From Planctomycetota bacterium (lineage in GTDB: Bacteria; Planctomycetota; Planctomycetia; Isosphaerales; Isosphaeraceae), in the NCBI GenBank assembly GCA_021778575.1, contig JAJYCH010000155.1:1-8543 (forward strand): a stretch of DNA of 8,543 nt. The letters run 5' to 3'. Position numbers and translations under genes: made by a program. How positions within the stretch are numbered: position 1 is the stretch's first letter; the number at the start of each line of letters is the position of its first letter. Positions 1-5,863 of this stretch are shown piece by piece. Under the pieces are notes generated by a model. It saw only the letters and a program-made list of their open reading frames with translations. It was not told where the DNA came from and ran no database searches.

Positions 1-640
1 CTTCCATCCGGTCCATCCGATCGAGTTTCGCCTCCATCGCGTCGAGCCCGGCGTCGATCTCGCGCCCCTCGCGCTGCATCTTCAAAAACGAACCCATCAT
101 GTCGTTCAGACGGGCCTCGTCATCGGCTTTCAGGAGTGCGTCGGCGTCCTTCTCCATTTGACGTAACATCTTGATGGCCTTGTAGAAACCGCGCTCGGCG
201 TTGGCCTGATAGCGGCGCGCCAGAATCGCTTCCTTCGAGGGGTCGAACATGCTGATCCGGATTGCCTCATCGCGCAGGAGAGCGGCTTCGTCGTCGTCAA
301 CGCCTTCAGGAGGCACGAAATCGGCGGCGACCTGACGGACGCGAGCCGTCAAGGCGGCGGTTTCCTGGTCGGCCGCTCGTTCGACTCGAACCGAGTTCAG
401 CGCGGCCAGTCGGGCGAGTGCCTGGCCGACCTCGCCGATCGCGCTCAGTTCGTCGGCGAAGGCGACGGTGAGTCGTTCGACCTTGGCGGCGTCGGCCTCG
501 GGCAGGACGACGCCGGCTCCCGTCAGGCCATGTTTGAGCGAATTTTGACGCGAACGTTCCTTGCCTTCGGTCGTTTTCGGACCAGTACTGCGGGTGGCGT
601 TGGCCTGGTTCGCGAGAATTCGGGCTTCGGAGGTGGGCAT
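1..640 (-). CDS. Hypothetical planctomycete protein with STGPKT/KHGLTG N-terminal signature, 3' end cut by window
   Basis: The reading frame is open from the ATG at 640-638 to the window edge, giving 213 residues with no stop. The start is supported by AGGAAAGG (649-656, minus strand) 8 nt upstream. Residues 1-40 hold the signature NATRSTGPKTTEGKERSRQN followed by SLKHGLTG. From memory, this opening is common among uncharacterised planctomycete proteins, and no biochemical role is known to me. The rest is highly charged and Ala/Glu/Asp-rich, predicted mostly helical. It ends in a Met-rich amphipathic stretch with heptad-like MEAKLDRMDRM (about 202-212), suggesting a coiled coil running past the window. 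There is no signal peptide or membrane segment, so it is probably cytoplasmic. The basic N-terminus could bind nucleic acid, but this is not demonstrated. Confidence is high that it is a gene and low on function. Confidence 0.85.
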   Translation of the reverse strand, partial: MPTSEARILANQANATRSTGPKTTEGKERSRQNSLKHGLTGAGVVLPEADAAKVERLTVAFADELSAIGEVGQALARLAALNSVRVERAADQETAALTARVRQVAADFVPPEGVDDDEAALLRDEAIRISMFDPSKEAILARRYQANAERGFYKAIKMLRQMEKDADALLKADDEARLNDMMGSFLKMQREGREIDAGLDAMEAKLDRMDRME

Positions 641-746
641 CGTGTGGGCCTTTCCTGTTCGTCATGTTCAAGACCGGGTTCCGATCTTGATATTCACGAA
701 CGCGCCCGCCCGATTAACCGTGTTTTCGGAAAATTTTCCCCGCGTA

Positions 747-797
747 GGAGGGCTCGGCCCACCATCTTCAATTCTTGGTGGGCCGAGCCCGCCCTCC
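747..797. repeat. Long GC-rich inverted repeat, REP/MITE-like
   Basis: The arms GGGCTCGGCCCACCA (750-764) and TGGTGGGCCGAGCCC (776-790) are perfect 15-bp complements around an 11-nt A/T-rich loop. The complementarity continues outward with a 4-nt indel: GGA lies outside the left arm and GCCCTCC outside the right arm. A run of five T follows at 799-803, so it could also terminate rightward transcription, although no gene ends nearby. It lies 110 bp upstream of the minus-strand gene. The strength and isolation of the dyad suggest a dispersed intergenic element (REP-like or a small non-autonomous element). The copy number cannot be judged from one window. Confidence 0.6.
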
Positions 798-1298
798 ATT
801 TTTCGCTGATGTGGCTTGACCGCGTTCCAGACTCCGACCTGGCGAACCCAAGAAAATCCGGACCCACCCCTCATTTACAGTCTCTCGGAATTTCGGAGAA
901 TCCTGGCTTGTCTCAGCCACCTGTTGCGGTATGCTGAAAATGTCTAAGTCGCCCAGCCGGTGTTATTCCCCTCAACCACGATGACACCTGGGTTGGAAGG
1001 GGTCGATAGCTCGAATTGATGGGTGAGTGGACAGTTTTGGACGGTCCCGCAGTGCGGCGGCGCGCTTCGACCAGCACCGTCACCATTATTCGGTGAGACG
1101 CTCATGCTTCGATGAATGAAGCGATGAAGTTGTCCAGTCATTCACTCACTCAATGCATTGTGGCGGCACCACGACGTCAATGGCATGGCGGTTATTCGTT
1201 CGATTGCCGGTCCGTCGAGGACAGGAAGCCGTTGGTTCGCAACGTTTCGGATCAGTTAGCTCCGACTCGATCGGAGTGGTCAGCCGATCACGCTGTTG

Positions 1299-1535
1299 GG
1301 ATTTTCTCGAAACAAGGACATTGTCAACATTCCGTGACATAAGGGTTTGGTTCCCTTTTTTGATATCATGCACTTGCTTTTCGGTGGGTTCACTCTTGCC
1401 GATTTTACTGGTCTTACCTAAAGCCCGAAGTGGTTGTCGAATTGCAACACTTTAGAGAGATTAGGACCTAAAATCCGGATTTTCTCGAGAAACTTGTACT
1501 GTTCGAGAATCGACATTGTTAGTATTGCCTGTCAT
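1299..1535 (+). repeat. Imperfect direct repeat pair upstream of the PEP-CTERM gene
   Basis: GGATTTTCTCGA occurs exactly at 1299-1310 and 1477-1488. Each copy is followed by GACATTGT (1317-1324 and 1512-1519) and then by a short block ending in TGACAT or TGTCAT (1335-1340 and 1530-1535). The second copy has about 16 extra bases between the first two blocks, including the right half of the palindrome TTTCTCGAGAAA. The pattern suggests an old duplication or a repeated protein-binding site. No function can be assigned. Confidence 0.4.
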
Positions 1536-1579
1536 CGAGCGAAGGAACGGCTCCTATTCGAGTTGTCCTTTCAATCGTG

Positions 1580-1604
1580 AGATGATTACTGTTGTCAATC
1601 ATCT
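1580..1604 (+). promoter_or_regulatory. 8-bp inverted repeat in the leader of the PEP-CTERM gene
   Basis: AGATGATT (1580-1587) and AATCATCT (1597-1604) are perfect complements separated by 9 nt, 33 bp before the GTG start and 21 bp before its ribosome binding site. It could be an operator or a small leader hairpin. It is short enough to arise by chance. Confidence 0.3.
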
Positions 1605-1637
1605 TGAACATCGAACCGTTCTCTCGGAGGTTCCGAA

Positions 1638-2345
1638 GTGATTGTGAAGACTGTCAGAACAGCTCTGGTTTTGGCCAGCCTGTCGTTTGCCGCCACGGCG
1701 AACGCCGGCGTGATCAATCTGGTGAGCGGGCAAGGTACGATTGGTGGCACTGACAGTGCCGTCAAGATGTTGGTCGGCCCGACCAGCGGCGATTTCCCGA
1801 CGACCCCTTCGTTCGATGTGTCGACCTACCAGTCGGCCTTCGTGGCGAACCCGAACCCGAACTCCTGGGTTCATCCGTCATCCACGCCGGCCTTGGGTGC
1901 GGCCCAGTGGGACGTGACCTCGGTCCAGTCCAACGGAAACCCGGGAACGCTCGGGAATACCGCGATCTATGCCATCTCGATTGGCCCCGTCGGTTCGGTC
2001 CTATCGGCGACCCTGGGCGGTGTTTACGCCGTTGACAATTCGATCAACCACATCTGGGTCGGCAACGGCTCGGGCACCGTGACGGAAATCACCCCGTCCG
2101 GTTTCGTCTCCGGCAGCTTCGGCGCGATCACGACCTTGTCGTCTATCGACATCACGTCGTACCTGAGTGCGACTGGCCCGAACTACCTGTACATCGAAGG
2201 CTACAACACCGACGGACCGTCGGGCCTTGTGTTCAATCTGAGCGTTAACACCTCCGTTCCCGAGCCCTCGTCGCTCGCCATGGTCGCCATCGCCGGCCTG
2301 TCCGGCCTCGGCTTCTACGCTCGCCGCAAGCGGTCCATCGCCTGA
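1638..2345 (+). CDS. PEP-CTERM sorting domain-containing exported protein
   Basis: The 235-residue protein starts at GTG, chosen because GGAGG (1626-1630) lies 7 nt upstream. Residues 1-23 form a signal peptide: basic start, hydrophobic core around ALVLASLSFAA, and an ANA cleavage site before Gly24. The mature part is rich in Ser, Thr, Gly and Asn, contains no cysteine, and reads like a beta-sandwich (for example the NYLYIEGYNTDGPSGLVFNL stretch near the end). The C-terminus is a textbook PEP-CTERM tripartite signal: VPEPSS (207-212), a hydrophobic helix (about 213-227), then the basic tail ARRKRS. In other bacteria this signal is recognised by exosortase, which removes the tail and passes the protein to the cell surface or extracellular matrix. 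No exosortase or polysaccharide gene is in the window. The gene stands alone, with a terminator 31 nt after the stop. The specific function is unknown. Confidence 0.93.
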   Translation: MIVKTVRTALVLASLSFAATANAGVINLVSGQGTIGGTDSAVKMLVGPTSGDFPTTPSFDVSTYQSAFVANPNPNSWVHPSSTPALGAAQWDVTSVQSNGNPGTLGNTAIYAISIGPVGSVLSATLGGVYAVDNSINHIWVGNGSGTVTEITPSGFVSGSFGAITTLSSIDITSYLSATGPNYLYIEGYNTDGPSGLVFNLSVNTSVPEPSSLAMVAIAGLSGLGFYARRKRSIA

Positions 2346-2376
2346 GGATGGGTTCGTAGAATTGTCGTTCAATCAT

Positions 2377-2420
2377 TCACCGGGCGTCCCCTTCGATGGG
2401 ACGCCCGGTGATTTTCGTTT
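2377..2420 (+). terminator. Stem-loop terminator after the PEP-CTERM gene
   Basis: TCACCGGGCGTCCC (2377-2390) and GGGACGCCCGGTGA (2398-2411) form a perfect 14-bp stem with a 7-nt loop containing TTCG. The T-rich stretch TTTTCGTTT follows at once. The position, 31 nt after the stop codon, fits a factor-independent terminator. Confidence 0.85.
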
Positions 2421-2601
2421 CGAAACCGAGTGTGGTCGTCGTGTCGTCGTCGCAAACCCATTTCCTGGGTCCAGGCGGCAGAAAAGGTGTCAGGTCGAAG
2501 GTATCCAAAGGACTCGGTACCCATTCGGTCGTTTTTGGATTACCTGCTTTTCTCATTTCAGCGATCGCGCCCGGTCGTGCAACGGGCAAGTGAATACCAT
2601 C

Positions 2602-2622
2602 CGGAAACGGGAACATTGAATT
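2602..2622 (+). repeat. Short dispersed repeat, left copy flanking the thioredoxin-like gene
   Basis: This 21-bp segment has the form CGGAAA-x-GGG-x-ACATT-x-AA-x-T and matches 17 of 21 bases of the segment at 4304-4324 in the same orientation. It may be a degenerate copy of an intergenic repeat of the GGGGACATTC type seen in many bacteria. That link is from memory and unverified. Confidence 0.35.
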
Positions 2623-2725
2623 ACTTTTCCTGGAGTGCCTAACGGGCCTATTTCGTCCAATCTGTGTCGGTCAACCGCTCACGGATTCCTCAAGCAGAAC
2701 CAGGCCTTTCCGGTTCCTGGCTAAC

Positions 2726-2742
2726 CGGTCAACGATTGACCG
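2726..2742 (+). promoter_or_regulatory. CGGTCAA dyad overlapping a possible -35 element of the thioredoxin-like gene
   Basis: CGGTCAA (2726-2732) and TTGACCG (2736-2742) form a perfect 7-bp inverted repeat with a 3-nt centre. The same CGGTCAAC octamer appears upstream at 2668-2675. The right arm supplies TTGACC (2736-2741), which sits 17 bp before GGCAAT (2759-2764), a weak -10. If this is the promoter, a regulator on the dyad would cover the -35 box. The start codon is 69 bp downstream. This assignment is tentative. Confidence 0.3.
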
Positions 2743-2800
2743 CGACCGTTGCTTCTCGGGCAATCGTCGCAGGGCGAGCAAGTCCGACCGACAACAAACC

Positions 2801-2805
2801 AGGAG
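2801..2805 (+). promoter_or_regulatory. Ribosome binding site that fixes the thioredoxin-like gene start
   Basis: AGGAG lies 6 nt before the ATG at 2812. The upstream in-frame TTG at 2749 has no comparable site and would add 21 residues before the signal peptide. Confidence 0.75.
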
Positions 2806-2811
2806 TTCCCC

Positions 2812-4182
2812 ATGCTATTCCGGTTTTTCGCGGCATTGATCCTGATCGCAACGAGTCCCTGCCTCGAACCGGTCCTGGCGGCGGAGGGTCCGACGGACAA
2901 ACCCGCCTATTTTCTCAAGTCCGGGCGGGAGTTCACCTATCACACGGAGGCAACCTCGAAGAATGGGGCCGGGAGGCAATACATCGTCGATTGGAAGGTC
3001 TGGCCGGTCGGACGCGAGTCGGACGGATCCTGGCGACTCGTCATCCGGTGCGACCTGACCATGAAGGACGCGACGACGCCAAGGCCAACCGAGAAGGAGA
3101 CGAAAGACACGCTCGTCTGGCGATGCCGTATGTTCAACGACGGCCGGCTCATCGGCGCAACCACTATGGGTACGGTCCGCGACCCCTTCCGGCTCTTCCC
3201 GCGGCTGCCCGATGGAGCGAAGGAACTGGAAGCGGGCTGGGATTCCGCCGGCCCCGAACAGGAAGGGGTGACTCAGCACCACCGGCTGACGCCCGGTACC
3301 AAGCCCGGGGACGAGACCATCTCGATCACAACAGTGAGCGAAGGGCCGCAGGACAAGGTTTACCTTTCGCACCACTCGATGCTCGCTACCTTCGACAAGA
3401 AGCGAGGGGCCGTGACCCGGGTCGAGACCGAGGATCGTAGCGAGCATCTGAACCGCGGCTCCTCGACGAAAGGCATCATTGAACTGACCTCGATCGAGGA
3501 GAGGGGAGACGAGTGGGCGGCGAAGTTCGGCAAGGAGGCGGAATTCTATTTCGATGCGGTCGATGCCTATGAAGAGGCGCAGCGGATGGCGGGTCGCGAT
3601 GCTGGACGTTGCGCTGGGCTCTTGGCTGATGCGAAGGTGGGTCTGGAGAAGACTCTCAAGGCGTTAACAACGACCGTCTTCGTGGATTCCATCGGTTCGA
3701 AAATCGCCGCTCACGACGGCTTCGCGAAATACCTCGCAAGGGAAGCGAGCGAACGAGCCGAGCGAATCGACAAGGTGGCGGAAGGATGGGAGGCCAAGGG
3801 TGTCGACGGCAAGGCCCACCGCCTTGAGGACTATCGCGGCAAGGTTGTCGTGATGGACTTCTGGTATCGCAACTGCGGCTGGTGCATCTCCGCCATGCCC
3901 CAGGTCGTGCAACTCTCGAAATCGTTCCACGACCAGCCGGTCGCCGTGCTCGGGATGTGCACCGACGAGAAGGAGTCAGACGCGCGAGCCGTCATCGATG
4001 CGATGGGGATGACATATCCGACCATCAAGGCGAAAGGCATCGCAGAGAAGTATGGGATTAACGGATTCCCAACCCTCCTCGTATTGGATAAGCGCGGAAT
4101 CATCCGCGAGATCCACGTCGGTTATTCCCCACGTCTCTTCGAGGACGTGTCCGGCATCATTCGAAAGCTCCTGGCCGAATGA
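2812..4182 (+). CDS. Exported TlpA-like thioredoxin-fold thiol-disulfide oxidoreductase with a novel N-terminal domain
   Basis: Predicted to shuttle electrons to or from protein disulfides in the periplasm. The ATG at 2812 is preferred over a TTG at 2749 because AGGAG (2801-2805) is 6 nt upstream and a signal peptide starts exactly there: MLFRFF, a hydrophobic core, and cleavage near Ala23/Ala24. The 456-residue protein has two parts. Residues about 30-250 form a beta-rich domain I cannot assign. Residues about 255-330 look helical. Residues about 335-456 are a TlpA/AhpC-TSA-type thioredoxin fold with VAEGWEAKGVDGK, RGKVVVMDFWY, the active site Cys355-Gly-Trp-Cys358, and the cis-proline Pro420 in GFPTLLVLDKRG. 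The CGWC dipeptide differs from the usual CGPC or CxPC and should shift redox behaviour; similar NCGWC sites are, as I recall, common in planctomycete homologues. Cys17 is not in a lipobox, because Pro precedes it. The gene stands alone. Confidence 0.9.
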   Translation: MLFRFFAALILIATSPCLEPVLAAEGPTDKPAYFLKSGREFTYHTEATSKNGAGRQYIVDWKVWPVGRESDGSWRLVIRCDLTMKDATTPRPTEKETKDTLVWRCRMFNDGRLIGATTMGTVRDPFRLFPRLPDGAKELEAGWDSAGPEQEGVTQHHRLTPGTKPGDETISITTVSEGPQDKVYLSHHSMLATFDKKRGAVTRVETEDRSEHLNRGSSTKGIIELTSIEERGDEWAAKFGKEAEFYFDAVDAYEEAQRMAGRDAGRCAGLLADAKVGLEKTLKALTTTVFVDSIGSKIAAHDGFAKYLAREASERAERIDKVAEGWEAKGVDGKAHRLEDYRGKVVVMDFWYRNCGWCISAMPQVVQLSKSFHDQPVAVLGMCTDEKESDARAVIDAMGMTYPTIKAKGIAEKYGINGFPTLLVLDKRGIIREIHVGYSPRLFEDVSGIIRKLLAE

Positions 4183-4223
4183 CCGACAAGTGACCCCGCG
4201 TGCGGCGTCCCGACGCACGAGTT

Positions 4224-4256
4224 GCGAGGGCGATGGATTCGTGCCATCGCTCTCGT
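4224..4256 (+). terminator. Hairpin downstream of the thioredoxin-like gene
   Basis: A 13-bp stem (4224-4236 with 4244-4256, including two G-T pairs) encloses a 7-nt loop. Its core is GCGATGG pairing with CCATCGC. It starts 42 nt after the stop codon. No T-run follows, so it may be a transcript-stabilising hairpin or a terminator that needs a factor. Confidence 0.5.
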
Positions 4257-4303
4257 CACAATATGTACACTCGACCAATTCACGGTCGATCGTGTCCAGA
4301 GGA

Positions 4304-4324
4304 CGGAAAAGGGGACATTCAACT
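4304..4324 (+). repeat. Short dispersed repeat, right copy flanking the thioredoxin-like gene
   Basis: This segment reads CGGAAAAGGGGACATTCAAC plus T and matches 17 of 21 bases of 2602-2622 in direct orientation. The two copies bracket the thioredoxin-like gene, 190 bp before its start and 122 bp after its stop. Confidence 0.35.
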
Positions 4325-4466
4325 TAAGAGAAGGAAAAGCTGTCGGCTACCGTTCTCGCCCATTCCTGCGAACCAAAAGCGATATTCTCGCTTCTCTGTC
4401 TGCGTGATTCTGATCGAGACCTGCGGAGAGAGGGAAGGGGGGGACCGATTGAACCTCTGATGACCG

Positions 4467-4494
4467 GCGACCGGCTATCGCATCCGCCGGTCGC
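4467..4494 (-). terminator. Hairpin downstream of the alpha/beta hydrolase gene
   Basis: GCGACCGGC (4467-4475) and GCCGGTCGC (4486-4494) are perfect 9-bp complements around a 10-nt loop. It lies 21 nt past the hydrolase stop codon. On the minus strand no T-run follows, so factor-independent termination would be weak. Being between convergent genes, it could act on both. Confidence 0.5.
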
Positions 4495-4515
4495 TCAAGG
4501 TCTTGGATTCATCGG

Positions 4516-5376
4516 TCAGGCGAGTGAGGGCCAGCCACCTCGGCAGAGTCGATCGACGTGCTGGGCGACCTCGGGGGAGTGGGTCAGGAAGCCGACGTGA
4601 CCGGCATTCTCGATCGATTCGAGCCGGGCTCCGGCGATCGAGTCGGCCAGGACCTTCTGTCGGGCCAGAGGGACCACGACATCCTTCGTGCCCGCCAGGA
4701 TCAGTGTCGGCGCATCGAGCCGCCAGAGCCGATCCGAGACGTCGAAGCTCTCCAGCATCGCCAGTCGACGCGCCATCACCCCCTGGTCGGTCTCCCAGCA
4801 GCGTTCGATGATGAATCGCGGAATCGGGCCAGGCTGCGGCTTGCCACCGTGGAACAGATTGAAAAACTGATTGACGAACGGATTATCGCCCGGAAGTGGG
4901 AACCGTTCGAGGACCCGTCGCGCGATCGTTGACGCCAGGTTCGACCGGAACCGCGCCTCGACGCCCGAGAGGATCAGGCGACCGATCCGATGGGGTTCAT
5001 CCACCGCGAATTCGAGGGCGACGGTCCCGCCGAACGACACCCCGAAGACCGTGGGGCGTTCGAGCCCAAGCTCTCCGATCAGTCCCGACAGGTCGCGTGC
5101 ATGATCGGCGACCTCGCGAGCGGGACGTCCCGACAAGGGGTCGAACTCGTCGCGGAACCCGTAGAGGATCACGCGATTGCGCTTCGCCAGCTTCCGGGCC
5201 AGGGGAGCCAGAAGCTTCCACCCACCGGCCAGGCCCGGAACCAGGACGATCGGTTCCCCTTTGCCGATCTCGACGACCTCCAGTCGGGCGTCGTTCAATC
5301 GGATCTGGCGTCGTCGCCCATCGAAAACATAGTCGGACATCAACCAGTCAGCGCGTCGTCTCGCAGCGATCCGCAT
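4516..5376 (-). CDS. Alpha/beta hydrolase
   Basis: A 286-residue alpha/beta hydrolase-fold enzyme with a full catalytic set. The oxyanion region is VLVPGLAGG (about 44-52). The nucleophile elbow GVSFGG places Ser114 as nucleophile. Asp232 sits in LILAGTKDVVVP and His260 in ENAGHVGFL. The cap region (about 140-215) is short. The fold covers esterases, lipases, haloperoxidase-like and C-C bond hydrolases, and the substrate cannot be read from the sequence. There is no signal peptide, so it is probably cytoplasmic. The ATG at 5376 is chosen because GAGG (5384-5387, minus strand) lies 7 nt upstream. An ATG at 5466 would add 30 poorly hydrophobic residues without a ribosome binding site, and the ATG at 5340 also lacks one. 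It is divergent from the membrane-bound sigma-54 activator, with a shared 480-bp control region. Confidence 0.88.
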   Translation of the reverse strand: MRIAARRRADWLMSDYVFDGRRRQIRLNDARLEVVEIGKGEPIVLVPGLAGGWKLLAPLARKLAKRNRVILYGFRDEFDPLSGRPAREVADHARDLSGLIGELGLERPTVFGVSFGGTVALEFAVDEPHRIGRLILSGVEARFRSNLASTIARRVLERFPLPGDNPFVNQFFNLFHGGKPQPGPIPRFIIERCWETDQGVMARRLAMLESFDVSDRLWRLDAPTLILAGTKDVVVPLARQKVLADSIAGARLESIENAGHVGFLTHSPEVAQHVDRLCRGGWPSLA

Positions 5377-5557
5377 GGACCCACCTCGCTCGCCGATTCT
5401 TTCGGTGTACATCATGGAGTGACCACGGTCCGTCGTCCGATCTTCCAAGGCATCTCGCATACCCAATCCAAAATTCCGTCGCGATTCTCTGTGCTTGCTT
5501 CGGCGCTGAGGTTCTTCGTCATCGTGACGACGATGAAATTGCTGTCGCGGTTTTGTT

Positions 5558-5582
5558 TTTCGGCGCCGAAATCGGCGCCGAT
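5558..5582. repeat. Two abutting perfect palindromes
   Basis: TTTCGGCGCCGAAA (5558-5571) and ATCGGCGCCGAT (5571-5582) share one base at the junction. The cores repeat with a 12-bp period, so a bound dimer on each would lie on nearly the same face of the helix. The pair could also fold as a single hairpin of core against core. Confidence 0.6.
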
Positions 5583-5825
5583 ACCCATAGCGATCCGGGG
5601 CGGTCTCCTGGGAATTCCATTCAAGTGCTTTGGCATCATGGGGTTATGGTTATGAACGAGCAGTCGCGATAACGGGTTGTCTGCGGGTTTTGTTTGGTTT
5701 GAGCGAAGATGAATGAACAGAGGGTCTGGGTTGTCGTCGGCGGTCGGTCGGCGCCGAATTCTCGTTTATCGCTGGCGATTTCGGCGCTGATTCGTTACTT
5801 TGAGACAAGCGTTCGGCGCTTCACC

Positions 5826-5830
5826 AGGAA
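5826..5830 (+). promoter_or_regulatory. Possible ribosome binding site bearing on the activator start
   Basis: AGGAA lies 8 nt before an in-frame TTG at 5839 and 12 nt before an out-of-frame ATG at 5843, whereas the in-frame ATG at 5860 has no site of its own. It suggests that translation of the activator begins at TTG 5839 or is coupled to the six-codon frame at 5843. Confidence 0.35.
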
Positions 5831-5842
5831 TCTCATCTTTGA

Positions 5843-5863
5843 ATGGCTCACCTGATCTCATGA
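5843..5863 (+). other. Six-codon upstream frame overlapping the activator start by ATGA
   Basis: ATG at 5843 opens a tiny frame reading MAHLIS that ends at TGA 5861-5863, sharing ATGA with the ATG at 5860. Such overlaps often mark translational coupling. It may equally be fortuitous, since an in-frame TTG start at 5839 is also available. Confidence 0.25.

Larger units (their letters stand above)
641..1637. other. Gene-poor intergenic region, about 1 kb
   Basis: No convincing coding sequence is visible. The open frames on both strands are short, overlap one another, lack ribosome binding sites and resemble no family I recognise. The right part (about 1290-1600) is visibly richer in A and T than the flanking genes. 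The region holds a 12-bp perfect palindrome GGAAAATTTTCC (728-739), a strong inverted repeat (747-797), an imperfect direct repeat (1299-1340 and 1477-1535), a 12-bp perfect palindrome TTTCTCGAGAAA (1481-1492) and an 8-bp inverted repeat before the next gene (1580-1604). It must carry the promoters of the minus-strand gene ending at 1 and of the plus-strand gene at 1638, but I see no confident -35/-10 pair. Confidence 0.6.
2421..2811. other. Intergenic region upstream of the thioredoxin-like gene
   Basis: About 390 bases without a supported gene. Short frames on both strands have no ribosome binding site and no recognised motif. It contains AAAAGGTGTCAGG (2482-2494) and a 21-bp segment at 2602-2622 that has a relative downstream of the next gene. 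Both are reminiscent of intergenic repeats linked to REP-associated transposases, but no transposase is present. The last 150 bases carry CGGTCAA half-sites and the ribosome binding site of the thioredoxin-like gene. Confidence 0.5.
4183..4515. other. Convergent intergenic region
   Basis: About 330 bases between the ends of two converging genes. It holds a hairpin near each gene end (4224-4256 and 4467-4494) and the repeat segment at 4304-4324. The short frames inside have no ribosome binding site or recognisable motif, and I see no gene. Confidence 0.6.
5377..5859. promoter_or_regulatory. Divergent control region with a cluster of TCGGCGCYGA palindromes
   Basis: This region separates the hydrolase and the sigma-54 activator genes. 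It carries TCGGCGCTGA (5500-5509), TCGGCGCCGA (5560-5569), TCGGCGCCGA (5572-5581), TCGGCGCCGA (5748-5757), TCGGCGCTGA (5781-5790) and TCGGCGCTTC (5813-5822). Three are perfect 10-bp palindromes; two of those are tandem, 12 bp centre to centre. The last three sites are spaced 33 and 32 bp apart, about three helical turns. No comparable cluster occurs elsewhere in the window. It is plausibly a set of operator or enhancer sites. No strong -35/-10 or -24/-12 promoter is visible, and no gene is supported inside. Confidence 0.5.

Noticed and set aside
1112..1455. Overlapping 75-100-residue frames on both strands in the gene-poor tract
   Set aside because: They have no ribosome binding sites, no motifs, mutually overlapping frames and no coding-like composition.
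2377..2616. Minus-strand 79-residue frame with a Pro-rich translation beginning MFPFPDGIHLP
   Set aside because: It runs through the terminator stem of the PEP-CTERM gene, has no ribosome binding site and matches no family I know. It could be a decayed fragment but cannot be supported.
2815..3447. A 210-residue minus-strand frame and a 258-residue plus-strand frame (2664-3440) over the thioredoxin-like gene
   Set aside because: Both are out-of-frame shadows of a gene with a signal peptide, ribosome binding site and conserved active site, and their translations are low-complexity and Arg-rich.
5450..5463. GG-N10-GC pattern on the minus strand upstream of the hydrolase
   Set aside because: The flanking bases fit the sigma-54 consensus poorly, so it is not strong enough to list as a promoter.
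4896..5672. Plus-strand frames of 258 and 221 residues across the hydrolase gene and its upstream region
   Set aside because: They overlap a hydrolase with a complete catalytic triad on the other strand and show no motif of their own.
5774..5787. GG-N10-GC pattern resembling a -24/-12 sigma-54 promoter before the activator gene
   Set aside because: Only the dinucleotides match and the TT before the -12 GC is missing. Such a pattern is expected by chance in a few hundred GC-rich bases, and it overlaps one of the palindromes.
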